This document shows, one piece after another, positions 1 to 9,692 of a stretch of 64,000 nucleotides of DNA. Numbering within the stretch: position 1 is the first letter of the stretch; the number at the start of each line of letters is the position of its first letter. The DNA is from Chloroflexi bacterium B3_Chlor (GTDB taxonomy: Bacteria > Chloroflexota > Anaerolineae > UBA7937 > B3-Chlor). The translations under genes and the position numbers were made by a program. The stretch is from contig NJBK01000008.1 in NCBI GenBank assembly GCA_005223035.1, forward strand, positions 21,904 to 85,903. The letters are read 5' to 3'. The notes beneath the pieces were generated by a model that did not search any database, had not been told where the DNA came from, and was given only the letters and a program-made list of their open reading frames with translations.

Positions 1-360
1 GGCCTCATCTATGGGAAACCAGCGAGCCTCATCCACTTCCCGGTCGTGGGCGCTGACGTCACCACCTTCGTGAGATAGGAGATGGTAGTGCACGAACTTG
101 TGGTAGAGAACCTTGGTCGAGGAGTCCCGGTACCAATACTCGATGTACCCCAAGTCCGCCACTGACTCACCCAGGAGCCCAGCCTCCTCCTTCACCTCGC
201 GGAGAGCTGTCGCCAGAGGCTTCTCGTCCTCTTCTATCAGCCCTTTCGGCAAGCCCCACACCGTGCTGCCTTTGGTAGCGATGAGGGCCACCCACATCTC
301 GCCTTCCCTCTCCTGATACACAACGCCCCCCGCCGACCTCTGGATCTTGGCTTTCGCCAT
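1..360 (-). CDS. NUDIX hydrolase (truncated by window start)
   Basis: Reverse-strand reading from ATG at 360 gives MAKAKIQRSAGGVVYQ...KGLIEEDEKPLATALREVKEEAG, a NUDIX box (GX5EX7REUXEEXG-like). Confidence 0.85.
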   Translation of the reverse strand, partial: MAKAKIQRSAGGVVYQEREGEMWVALIATKGSTVWGLPKGLIEEDEKPLATALREVKEEAGLLGESVADLGYIEYWYRDSSTKVLYHKFVHYHLLSHEGGDVSAHDREVDEARWFPIDEA

Positions 361-554
361 CAGCCTATCTCCACAATGGCAGCTGTCAACCGTGTCGACA
401 ATCATAACACCGGCCGCCTGACTAGGCAAACCAACCTCCGTCTGCTTCGGCCCTTTGCAGAGAGGTTGGAAGATGATATACTGTTTGTAGATGCGCAAAG
501 GCTGAATACCTCTCTTGGTGCCTGTATGGACTCGGAAGCAGGGGGCTGAACGAG

Positions 555-1037
555 ATGACTTGGCCCGACTCAGGCGAAGTCTTGGAACTGAGACGCATGG
601 GTCATGTGGAGAACGACATACAGCCCGGGCAGGATGTCACCTGGGAAGCGATAGAGTCCCAGATAGTCATCGACCCGGAGTTCGCTGAAGGGCTCGATGG
701 CGTGGAGGAATTCTCCCACATCGTAGTCCTCTTCTGGCTCGATAGACCTAGGGACAAGCAGGCACCTTTGAAGGTGCACCCTGAGGCCAGGGAAGATATG
801 CCACTCGTGGGTGTTTTTGCCACCCGTGCCCCGGTGCGACCCAATCCCATAGGCCTGACGACGGTCGAACTGTTGGGGCGGGATGGGAATGTGTTGCTGG
901 TACGAGGTCTGGATGCCTACAACGGCACGCCAGTCCTGGACATCAAGCCTTACCTCATTCGTGGCGACATGAAACCCGGTGCCTCCGTACCCAAGTGGCT
1001 GCAAAGGCTATGGGAGGAGCAGGACACTACAGGATGA
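555..1037 (+). CDS. trmO: tRNA (adenine(37)-N6)-methyltransferase TrmO-like (TsaA/UPF0066)
   Basis: ORF 160 aa; GVEEFSHIVVLFWLDR, GVFATRAPVRPNPIGLTTVELL and LDIKPYL motifs. Confidence 0.85.
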   Translation: MTWPDSGEVLELRRMGHVENDIQPGQDVTWEAIESQIVIDPEFAEGLDGVEEFSHIVVLFWLDRPRDKQAPLKVHPEAREDMPLVGVFATRAPVRPNPIGLTTVELLGRDGNVLLVRGLDAYNGTPVLDIKPYLIRGDMKPGASVPKWLQRLWEEQDTTG

Positions 1038-1866
1038 TGGGATTCGCGTAGCAGTAACGACAGCCGTTGGGGCAGGACATCGTATACGACCCTATGTCTG
1101 CGCTGGGCGTGCACCCGCATTCAGGTCGCTGCCCTTTGTCCTTGCCGGTCGGCGCGGGGAGACGGTGAGGATGAAGTTCGGTTAGCAACTCTCCATCTAT
1201 GCACTTCGAAGGCATGATTCCTGCCCCCCGCAGACTGTGATCACCACAAGAATAGGCCGTCAGACCCAGCCCGTCGGCAATGGAGACCAACTCTCTTGCC
1301 ATTTGCATCCGGTCAGCCTGCGGAGGATCATACCAGTCCCATCCCTTGCGCCGTTGTACCTTGCCATACAAGGTGGCGAACGAAATGCGAACGGTCCGCA
1401 CACCGTTGCGGGCACATCTTTTCAGTATCTGTTTGGCCAGGGGGAAGTTGCTTCTGATTTCAGCATCCTCACGCCAGTGAAGGATAGGGTCGAAGCGTAC
1501 CGTCACCCGCTGGGGATGGCGAGCGAACTCTATCAGTTCCGGCAGTTGTTCCATCACCTGCCTCCAAGGCCTGATGTTGGGCTCCAGCAGCGTTCCTCCC
1601 AGCCCGGTAACGGTCAGGTGACAGAAAACCTGATCGTATCTAGCCAGAGCTTGGCGCAGGCCACCTTCGTCAGCGAGAAGAGGGGAATAATCCTTGGACC
1701 ATAGGACTACAGTGTGCACGTCTCCTGGTTTCAGAGATACAAGCCTAATCTCTCCAGTGTAAGGCTGTGGCACTTCCACCTGACCCTCACGAATCGCTTG
1801 AGCCAACCAGCGAGCGTAGTGCATGGGTAGATCCGTACGTCGGGAGGCAGAGATGACCTGTTTCAT
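1027..1866 (-). CDS. DUF1848 family protein
   Basis: Start at MKQVISASRRTDLP; VVLWSKDYSPLL, C-terminal CPNGCRYCYAN cysteine motif; convergent 11-bp overlap with trmO. Confidence 0.8.
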   Translation of the reverse strand: MKQVISASRRTDLPMHYARWLAQAIREGQVEVPQPYTGEIRLVSLKPGDVHTVVLWSKDYSPLLADEGGLRQALARYDQVFCHLTVTGLGGTLLEPNIRPWRQVMEQLPELIEFARHPQRVTVRFDPILHWREDAEIRSNFPLAKQILKRCARNGVRTVRISFATLYGKVQRRKGWDWYDPPQADRMQMARELVSIADGLGLTAYSCGDHSLRGAGIMPSKCIDGELLTELHPHRLPAPTGKDKGQRPECGCTPSADIGSYTMSCPNGCRYCYANPIIL

Positions 1867-2071
1867 GTAGAATGGACAGATTGATTGAAGGGATGATGGA
1901 GTTCTAACATGACTATGGGGCCTGAAGCCCGTAGCTCGGTCAGTTGGAGCTCCCACATCGTGACGTTTGGGCAGTCCAGTGGCAACACAAAGCGATTTCT
2001 GCGACTGCTCAACTAGCGACGAGAGTCACCGACACGAATCCTCAGACTCGACGAACCAGCGCTGCAAACGA

Positions 2072-2623
2072 TTACCGCCCCTTCAGCAACTCTTCTGCCT
2101 TTGCCAGAATGTCGTCCACATCGGCCAGAGGTCCTTTGCCCTCGATACCGGTGGCCAGTCTCCCCACCTTGGGCCCGACGAAGGTGTAGCCCAGCTCCTC
2201 CAGCCTCTTGATGTTCTCTTGCACTATGGGGTTCTCATACATGTTCACATTCATGGCAGGCGCAATAAGAACCGGTGCCTTGGTGGCCATCACGGCGCAG
2301 GTCAACAAGTTATCGGCGATACCGTTGGCCATCTTCCCAATCGTATTGGCCGTCGCCGGAGCAATGAGGAACAGGTCTGCTTTTTCCGACAGAGAGATGT
2401 GCTCGATCTGCCAGTCCGTGGAAGGCTCAAACATGTCCACCGGCACAGCCCTGCCGGTCAGGCTACGAAAAGTCAAGGGATCCACAAGCTTGGTGCCGGC
2501 CTCCGTCATCACCACTATCACCTCTGCACCCTTGCTCTGCAATTTCCTCGCAAGTGGGGGTGCCTTGTAGGCCGCGATGCTCCCTGTAACCCCCAGCACC
2601 ACTGTCTTGCCTTCCAGAGACAT
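2072..2623 (-). CDS. coaC: Phosphopantothenoylcysteine decarboxylase (CoaC-like flavoprotein)
   Basis: VVLGVTGSIAAYKA N-terminus and PAMNVNMY motif. Confidence 0.85.
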   Translation of the reverse strand: MSLEGKTVVLGVTGSIAAYKAPPLARKLQSKGAEVIVVMTEAGTKLVDPLTFRSLTGRAVPVDMFEPSTDWQIEHISLSEKADLFLIAPATANTIGKMANGIADNLLTCAVMATKAPVLIAPAMNVNMYENPIVQENIKRLEELGYTFVGPKVGRLATGIEGKGPLADVDDILAKAEELLKGR

Positions 2624-2648
2624 CTGAGACCTCCTGTGCAACTGTTGC

Positions 2649-3389
2649 TTAGCTCGACTTCGTCATCTCCGCCACGGCGTCCAGCAACTTGCGGGCAATC
2701 TCCTCCTTGCCCTCAGCCACACCTTCCACTCCCCCTGCCGGATTGATCATGTATCCCACGTGGTGACCCAGCTCTATCTCCACCAAATCGTTGACCAGTA
2801 CCAGGTCCGCCCTGTTTGCCACCAGAGAGCGGTGGGCTGCCTCAATCAACTGCTCCTTCGTTTTGCCCACTTCCAGCTTGAAGCTGACCAGCATGGTCTC
2901 CGGCTGCAGTTCCTTGACTACCCTCACCACCTTAGGCGTGCGAACGAGTCTTACCCACCACTCCTCCTCGCCAGAGCGTGTCTTCTCCTCGGCGTATCTG
3001 TCGGGCACATAGTCCAGCACCGCCATGGAGTGCAGGACCGCGTCGTACTGATCCGCCTCAAGCTCCCCCTTCATGACTTCCAGCAACTCTTCCACGGTCT
3101 CGATCTGCACCAGTCTCAGGCGGGAGAATGCTTCTGGCCCCAGCTCTTCAGCGTCCGGAGTCAGGCTGCCCTTGCCGTATATGAAGGTCACGCTAGCCCC
3201 TCTAAGTAGCGCCTGTCTAGCTATGATCACCCCCAAGCGACCTGTGGACTTGTTGGTGATGTACCGGACTGCGTCTATTGGTCCTCTCGTAGGGCCGGAG
3301 GTGATTAGAATCCTTTTGCCAATGAGATCTTCCACTCTTCCTCCCGCCGGAGCCACTAGACGACGTATCTTCGATACTCCGCTAGACAA
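2649..3389 (-). CDS. coaB: Phosphopantothenate-cysteine ligase (CoaB-like)
   Basis: GKRILITSGPTRGPIDAVRYITNKSTGRLG motif; separate ORF upstream of coaC. Confidence 0.85.
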   Translation of the reverse strand: MSSGVSKIRRLVAPAGGRVEDLIGKRILITSGPTRGPIDAVRYITNKSTGRLGVIIARQALLRGASVTFIYGKGSLTPDAEELGPEAFSRLRLVQIETVEELLEVMKGELEADQYDAVLHSMAVLDYVPDRYAEEKTRSGEEEWWVRLVRTPKVVRVVKELQPETMLVSFKLEVGKTKEQLIEAAHRSLVANRADLVLVNDLVEIELGHHVGYMINPAGGVEGVAEGKEEIARKLLDAVAEMTKSS

Positions 3390-4393
3390 GGATGTCCCCA
3401 GGCGAGGAGCAGTTCCCGCTTTCCCGGCCTGGCGATGAGGGACCAGATGGTGCCAAACAGATCGTCGAAAGCTGTCCCTCCCTCTGGGGGATCATGGTTT
3501 CCGCGACAGATGGGGGCCTCGTGCTCCCGGAGCAGGTCCTTGATCATCGGCTCATCAACCTGTCCTTCCTTCCCGCGCAGTACTTCCCTGGCCCTGCGGT
3601 AACGCGTCAGCGATCTCATCTGTCTTCTCGCATCCTCCGCTGACAGCTGCTCCTCGGGCACCTCTCTGCCTGGCAGGTGATTCGTAGCAAGGATGAAGCC
3701 GTCGTCAGGCTCCCTGATGGTCACGCCCTTGGGCAGCACTTCAGCGACCACCGCCTGCCCCTGGGCATCCGCGACAAGGTAGTTGAAGGCACTGAGATGT
3801 GGCACGGTAGCGATGAAGTCGCAGGCCTCAGCCACATTTCGACATGTATCCAGTAGGATGTCAGTGACCAGATGCCATTGCAGCCCAGGCCCGATGGGCT
3901 CTTGCCGGGGCAACACGGCCAGAAACACTCCGAGGCCCCGCTCGTTGATGCCGTCAGGGCTCCCGGCCCAATGATGAGTCACGGACAGGCTACGAAACGC
4001 GACCTCAGGGGCGATCCTCCTCAACTCACGCCATTCCTTGGAATAGTAATACCAGTCATAGTTCCTGGCAACGATGAGGGAACCGTCCCCCGTGTAGGAA
4101 GGCATAACGGCCAGGTTCGTGCAACCCATATGGGGGAAAGCGTCCCTGGCATAGAAGAAGGCTTTGAAGTCCCGGGCATCCAACTTGCCCCCATCTATGA
4201 TCCCCTCCACCTTGGCCAAGAGGGAGGGATATATCTCACCCACGACAGCCTCGCAACTTCTGGCCAGGGTGACCATCTTCTCATCAGGTTGGGGCAGCCG
4301 CAGAGTCCTCAGAGCGGCCCCCATCTGCAAGCCTACATCGTAGTAGCTGCCCTCGAACAACTTGACAACGGTAGACGAAGCCTCAGCAGTCAA
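3356..4393 (-). CDS. C45 family autoproteolytic acyltransferase/hydrolase
   Basis: FEGSYYDVGLQMG N-terminus, GCTNLAV putative nucleophile Cys, RNYDWYYY, DGINERGLGV. Confidence 0.75.
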   Translation of the reverse strand: MTAEASSTVVKLFEGSYYDVGLQMGAALRTLRLPQPDEKMVTLARSCEAVVGEIYPSLLAKVEGIIDGGKLDARDFKAFFYARDAFPHMGCTNLAVMPSYTGDGSLIVARNYDWYYYSKEWRELRRIAPEVAFRSLSVTHHWAGSPDGINERGLGVFLAVLPRQEPIGPGLQWHLVTDILLDTCRNVAEACDFIATVPHLSAFNYLVADAQGQAVVAEVLPKGVTIREPDDGFILATNHLPGREVPEEQLSAEDARRQMRSLTRYRRAREVLRGKEGQVDEPMIKDLLREHEAPICRGNHDPPEGGTAFDDLFGTIWSLIARPGKRELLLAWGHPCLAEYRRYVV

Positions 4394-5418
4394 CTCCTCG
4401 TTTTCCTCAATTCATCTACCAGGGCCGGCACCAGCTCATGCAGATCGCCCACGATGCCCACATCGGCGAACTCGAAGATTGGCGCCCTGGGGTCCTTGTT
4501 GATAGCCACTATGAACTTGGAGTCTTTGATCCCCAGAAAGTGCTGAATGGCCCCAGAGATGCCACAGGCGATGTACAGGTCAGGGCCGATAGTAATGCCT
4601 CCCGCTCCGCCTACCCAGTATTCCCTGCCGACCCAGCCCTCGTCGAAAGCTCCACGGGAGGCTCCGACCGCGGCTCCCAACTCGTCTGCCAGCTTCTGCA
4701 GGAGCTTGAAGCCATCCGCACTGCCAACCCCTCTGCCCCCGGCGACCACTATCTTGGCATGCCGCAGAGCGGGCTCGGGCACCTCCTTCACCACCTCCAG
4801 CACCTTGGCTGTGACCTCCTCCACCGATTCCACGCTGATCTTCTCCAAGTCTCCCCTCCGAGACTCGCTGGGAGGATAAGGCTCCACAGCTCCGGGGCGC
4901 ACGGTGGCTATCTGCGGGCGCTTCTCAGGGCAGGCATTTGTCTCCATCAGTCCGCCATCATAGGTAGGGCGCGTACCCAGGAGGATCCTCTCTGCCTGAT
5001 CCACCTCCAGCTTGGTGCAATCGGGCAGCAAGCCGGTGCCAAGCTGCTGCGCCAGTCGAGGAGCCAGGTCCTCCCCCTTATCCGTAGCTCCGAAGAGAAG
5101 AATCTCAGGTTTCCTGTCATCCGCAAGATTGGCCAAAACCTGGGCATACGTCTCGGTCCGGTACTGACTCAGAGCATCCTCCTCCAGCAGATACACCGTG
5201 TCAGCGCCCCGCCAGATCAGTTCCTGGGCTAGCCCCTCCACGTCCTTGCCCATCAAGACTGCCTCAGCCTTGACCCCCAGGAGATCCGCTAGGTCCCTGG
5301 CCGCGCCTATGAGCTGGTAGCTGATGGAAGCAACGCTCTCGTCCTCAACCTCAGCGACGGCCCACACGTGCATGTGCTCTGCCACTTCGTCTAGCGGCGT
5401 CAACAGTTCATCCCACAT
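4390..5418 (-). CDS. etfA: Electron transfer flavoprotein alpha subunit
   Basis: C-terminal GPDLYIACGISGAIQHFLGIKDSKFIVAINKDPRAPIFEFADVGIVGDL. Confidence 0.9.
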   Translation of the reverse strand: MWDELLTPLDEVAEHMHVWAVAEVEDESVASISYQLIGAARDLADLLGVKAEAVLMGKDVEGLAQELIWRGADTVYLLEEDALSQYRTETYAQVLANLADDRKPEILLFGATDKGEDLAPRLAQQLGTGLLPDCTKLEVDQAERILLGTRPTYDGGLMETNACPEKRPQIATVRPGAVEPYPPSESRRGDLEKISVESVEEVTAKVLEVVKEVPEPALRHAKIVVAGGRGVGSADGFKLLQKLADELGAAVGASRGAFDEGWVGREYWVGGAGGITIGPDLYIACGISGAIQHFLGIKDSKFIVAINKDPRAPIFEFADVGIVGDLHELVPALVDELRKTRS

Positions 5419-5567
5419 AGCCCCTCCCGCTGGTTATGTCAACCGTAACCGGTTTATGTCTACTCTACGTCGGCTGTAGTATCAGCCCTGATACGCTGTC
5501 ATGTGGGCGCCCTCTCAAACGCTCGGTCATCGCTCGCCATGTCACGCCGCGCCAGAAGGGATCACGG

Positions 5568-6245
5568 CTAGCACTGTGGTCCCGGCCCGGACTCGCCTGA
5601 CCGAATCCTATTCACCAGTTCTCCCACCTCGGCTACGTCCTCAACGACGAAATCCGCTCCTTCTGCAACACGTTGATTACCTATCAGAACCGTCGTCATG
5701 CCCAGTTCCTTCCCTGGTATCAGGTTTCTCACGCGGTCCTCGACCAGGACACATTCCTCAGGCCGTGCACTCAGCAGCTTGAGGACTCGCTGGTACGCCC
5801 TGATATCGGGCTTGGGCACATATTCAAGGTCTCGAATGTCTATTATGCGCTGGAAATGTCTTTCGATGCCCAAAGCCTGCAACACCCGCCTAGCGTGCTC
5901 GGCAGTGGCATTGGTGAAAATGAACTTTCCTGCGCGCAGGTCCCACAGCATGCGGTCCAGACGATCATCGGGCTTCAGGAAATCCTCCACCGGCAGATCA
6001 TGGACGAACGCAAAGTAGTCCTCCTCATCCAGGTCGTGGTGAAGAAACAGACCCCGACCAGTGGTGCCGTACCGCTCATAGTACTCGCGCCGCAGCTCAG
6101 CCACAGTCTCGTGGTCAATGCCCATCCGCTCAGACATGTAGTCACTGATGCGTTGGCTCACCATCTCCATGAGGCCATTGTCCTTGGAGTACATGGTCTC
6201 ATCCAGATCGAAGAGCACGTACTCTATTCTACCTTTTTCTTCCAA
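5568..6245 (-). CDS. HAD-family hydrolase (pyrimidine 5'-nucleotidase-like)
   Basis: VLFDLDETMYSKDNGL, FTNATAEHARRVLQALGI, ECVLVEDRVRNL. Confidence 0.8.
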   Translation of the reverse strand: MEEKGRIEYVLFDLDETMYSKDNGLMEMVSQRISDYMSERMGIDHETVAELRREYYERYGTTGRGLFLHHDLDEEDYFAFVHDLPVEDFLKPDDRLDRMLWDLRAGKFIFTNATAEHARRVLQALGIERHFQRIIDIRDLEYVPKPDIRAYQRVLKLLSARPEECVLVEDRVRNLIPGKELGMTTVLIGNQRVAEGADFVVEDVAEVGELVNRIRSGESGPGPQC

Positions 6246-6263
6246 AGCAATCCTCGATTCTAA

Positions 6264-7163
6264 TCAGTTTTGTGTCACCAGTCCCCGCTCGGTGCGCTCC
6301 TCGCGCATGGAGAAGTAGATGCCTCCCAGGATCAAGACCGCTCCTCCGATCTTGAGGAGAGTTGGCGCCTCACGAAGGATGAAGTATGCCAAGATCGTCG
6401 AGCCCACTGGTTCTCCCAGTGTGGTCACAGCAACGACGGCCGCCGATACGTGTCGCAACGCCCAGTTGAAGGAGGAGTGCCCGACGATCTGTGGCACAAT
6501 GGCCAGCAGGACGAGCATCAGGTACGTGTATGGTGAGTAACCGGTGAAGCTCTGCCGGGTGACTATGCACAACGTCAGCGCGCCCAATGCCGCCACCGAA
6601 TAGACAAGAGAGATGTAGGCCAGAAGAGACATCTTGGGCCTGAGCCGCCTACCCGCCATGAAGTATCCGGCCGCCATAACCGCTCCCCCTAAGGCCAGAA
6701 GATCCCCCCACAGCGCCTGGCCGCCCAATGCCAGATCGTCCCAGCCAATGATCATCCCTCCCAGCACAGCAAGGATGATGCCGCCGAACATGACCCGCGA
6801 TACCTTGTCCTGGGTGAAGAGATGAGAAGCTATGCCCACAAAGAGCGGGTTTGTTGTCACGAAGACCACAGAGCTAGCCACGGTAGTGTAGTTGAGCGAA
6901 GCTATCCACAGGGCAAAGTGCAAACTCAGAAGGACTCCAGATAGGATAGCATACAACAGATCCTCCCTGTCCAGATCCTTCATCTCCTCCCAGCGTCGCA
7001 GAAAGCCCACCGGTGCAACAATCAGCGCGGCAAGCGTGAGACGATAGGCGGCGATGATAAGAGAGGGAGCCTCAGCCAGTCGGATGAAAATGGCGGCGAA
7101 GGATACCGCCACCACACCTACCAGCAAGGTCAGATAGAGCCGAATACCATCTCTGGCTGTCAT
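6264..7163 (-). CDS. EamA/DMT family transporter
   Basis: About ten hydrophobic segments in two EamA-like halves. Confidence 0.85.
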   Translation of the reverse strand: MTARDGIRLYLTLLVGVVAVSFAAIFIRLAEAPSLIIAAYRLTLAALIVAPVGFLRRWEEMKDLDREDLLYAILSGVLLSLHFALWIASLNYTTVASSVVFVTTNPLFVGIASHLFTQDKVSRVMFGGIILAVLGGMIIGWDDLALGGQALWGDLLALGGAVMAAGYFMAGRRLRPKMSLLAYISLVYSVAALGALTLCIVTRQSFTGYSPYTYLMLVLLAIVPQIVGHSSFNWALRHVSAAVVAVTTLGEPVGSTILAYFILREAPTLLKIGGAVLILGGIYFSMREERTERGLVTQN

Positions 7164-7169
7164 CCCAGA

Positions 7170-8771
7170 TCATAGATTATCGTCGCCGTGGACGACCCTC
7201 CCACCGAAGATTGTCGCTACCACGCGGGTGTTCAATATCTCCTGGGGTGGGATTTCGAAAATGTCCTGCGACAGAACTGCCAGATCGGCCAGCTTCCCAG
7301 CGGCGATAGACCCCTTCTCCTTCTCCTCCCCAGAGGAATAAGCTGCACCCAGTGTGTAACCATGCACGGCCTGAGCTACCGAGAGACACTGCTCAGGATA
7401 CCATCCCCCTTCAGGTTGGCCATCGGCGCGCTGCCGGGTGACTGCGGCGTGAATCCCAACCAAGGGATGCATCGACTCCACCGGCGCGTCAGACCCCAAA
7501 GCGAGTCGGGCTCCCGCATTGAGCAGAGACCTCCACGCGTAGGCCCAATCTTCGCGACCAGCCCAATACCTCTCCGCCAGGTCCGTGTCCGAAGTAGCAT
7601 GAATAGGCTGCATGGAAGCTATGATGTCCAGTTCCTTGAAGCGCCCCACATCCTCGGGGTGGAGAAGCTGGACGTGCTCGATTCTGTGCCGCAGTCCGGC
7701 TCCCGTTGACTTTTGGCGCAGCTTGGCAAAGGCATTCAGAACCCGACGGTTCGCCCTGTCGCCGATAGCATGAACTGAGCAAGCGATGCCCGCATCTGCC
7801 GCCCGCTCCACAACATCCTCCAGTTCCTCTTGACTGATGGCAGCGATGCCGAGATTCTCAGGCTGGCCGACGAAAGGCTCCAGCATCTGCGCCGTCTGCG
7901 ATCCGAGAGTGCCATCGGAGAAGACCTTAACATTCCCTATCCGTAGATACTCGTTGCCGAAGCCGCTCCTGAGCCCCAGCCTGATCTCCTCATGCAGATT
8001 CTCGCGAGGGATCATCATGAAGACGCGCAGTCCCAATTCCCCCCTACTCAGCATTTCTTGATAATCGCTCAGAGACTCGCTGCCATCGCAATCATGGATG
8101 CCGGTCAAACCCAGTGCCTGTGCCTCACGCATCGCCCTGAGCAGAGCCTCCTGGCGCGTCTCCGGCCCGGGCAAGGGCGCCACATCGTAGATGAGATCCA
8201 TGGCCTCCTCCTTGAAGATGCCTACGAGTCGGCCCGTATCCTCATCCCTCTCTATCCTACCGCCGGGCGGATCTCCGGTCTGCTCGTCAATGCCCGCCAC
8301 CCGCAAGGCCAGGGAATTGGCCCATACTACATGGCCGTCTTTCTTCTTAAGCGCTACAGGGTTGTCAGCCGCCACGCGGTCCAAGTCCTCCCTGGAGGGC
8401 GATGCTGCATCCTGCCAGTCTGCGTCGTTCCAACCCCAACCCAGCACCCACTCTCCAGGCTCTGCTTGGTCTACATGCCTCTTGACCCTGTTCAGCGTCG
8501 CCTGCAGTGAGTAAGCTCCGTCCAGCTGCACCCTGCTCGGACCGAGAGCATACCACAGGAAATGCAGGTGGCAATCTATGAAACCCGGGAGCACGGTCTT
8601 GCCCCCCAGATCAATAACACGCCACCCGTCACCCTCAGCCAGGTCCCTCAAGTCGTCCTCTTTGCCCACCGCAAGGATCCGTGGCCCTCGTATTGCCACA
8701 GCCTCGGCTCGAGGAGCCGCGGGATCCATCGTGTATACCTTGGCGTTCAACAATAGTAGGTAGTCTGTCAT
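7170..8771 (-). CDS. Amidohydrolase family protein (YtcJ-like)
   Basis: PGFIDCHLHFLWYA; HAIGDRANRRVLNAF; LALGSDAPVESMHP. Confidence 0.88.
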   Translation of the reverse strand: MTDYLLLLNAKVYTMDPAAPRAEAVAIRGPRILAVGKEDDLRDLAEGDGWRVIDLGGKTVLPGFIDCHLHFLWYALGPSRVQLDGAYSLQATLNRVKRHVDQAEPGEWVLGWGWNDADWQDAASPSREDLDRVAADNPVALKKKDGHVVWANSLALRVAGIDEQTGDPPGGRIERDEDTGRLVGIFKEEAMDLIYDVAPLPGPETRQEALLRAMREAQALGLTGIHDCDGSESLSDYQEMLSRGELGLRVFMMIPRENLHEEIRLGLRSGFGNEYLRIGNVKVFSDGTLGSQTAQMLEPFVGQPENLGIAAISQEELEDVVERAADAGIACSVHAIGDRANRRVLNAFAKLRQKSTGAGLRHRIEHVQLLHPEDVGRFKELDIIASMQPIHATSDTDLAERYWAGREDWAYAWRSLLNAGARLALGSDAPVESMHPLVGIHAAVTRQRADGQPEGGWYPEQCLSVAQAVHGYTLGAAYSSGEEKEKGSIAAGKLADLAVLSQDIFEIPPQEILNTRVVATIFGGRVVHGDDNL

Positions 8772-8892
8772 GTCATCGTCTCTCTTCTGGCGCCCTTAGC
8801 CATTCTCGCGAGTGAGAATGACTGCCTCCGTCCTCAGCAAACTGAGCTTGCGTCTGCCGGTCCAACCTTCGCGATTCCGCGCACCCGGCATC

Positions 8893-9678
8893 CTACCGCA
8901 TTAGACCCCCACCCTTCAACTCCTGTGTCAGTTCCTTCGCGGCTTCGCTGGGCTCACCTTTTATGACCCTCCCCAGCTCCCGCTCCAGGCCGGCGAGGGT
9001 GCCCCTCACCTCTGTACAAGTGTTCTCGGTTATCTCGTCCGGGGTCAGCTCCAGATGCTCCAGCCCCCAGATCGCGACGGTCCGCTCATCGTAGGCCGCT
9101 ATCGATCCGGGAAGGCTTGGGTATCGAGGTTCATTCGCTCCCTCGGCAATGGACAATACGGCGGGCAAAGAAGCCTCAAGAACAGCGTAACCATCGGGCA
9201 GCTTGTGCCTGGCCTTGACCTTTCCACCCTCCACCATCAGATGACTGGCTCTGGTGATCTGGGGAAGATCGAGGTGCTGCGCCAGTCGCGGTGCAAACTG
9301 TCCACTCCCGTCCCCGGAAGCCTTGCAACCAGTCAAGATTAGATCGTAGTCGCCAATCTTGTCAATGGCTTTGGCCACGATTACGACCGCCGCGGACACA
9401 TCGACACCTGAGAAGGCCTCATCAGAAAGCAGAATTGCTTCATCAACATCCATAGCCAGCGCTTCCCTCAATATGTCTTCAGCCTCGGGAGGTCCCATGC
9501 TGATCGCTACGACCCGGGCCCCTTGCTCATCCTTCAACCTGAGGGCCTCCGCCAACGCGTACCTGTCCCCCGGATTCATCATTAGCTCGGCCTCGCGGAT
9601 GTCCAGAATACCCCGCGATCGGCTCACGCGCACCGTCCTGGGATCATAGACCTGCTTGATGGGTACGATCACCTTCAT
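8893..9678 (-). CDS. etfB: Electron transfer flavoprotein beta subunit
   Basis: MKVIVPIKQVYDPRTVRV...MNPGDRYALAEALRLK; GCKASGDGSGQFAPRLAQ. Confidence 0.88.
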   Translation of the reverse strand: MKVIVPIKQVYDPRTVRVSRSRGILDIREAELMMNPGDRYALAEALRLKDEQGARVVAISMGPPEAEDILREALAMDVDEAILLSDEAFSGVDVSAAVVIVAKAIDKIGDYDLILTGCKASGDGSGQFAPRLAQHLDLPQITRASHLMVEGGKVKARHKLPDGYAVLEASLPAVLSIAEGANEPRYPSLPGSIAAYDERTVAIWGLEHLELTPDEITENTCTEVRGTLAGLERELGRVIKGEPSEAAKELTQELKGGGLMR

Positions 9679-9692
9679 CTTTGAAACTCCTT

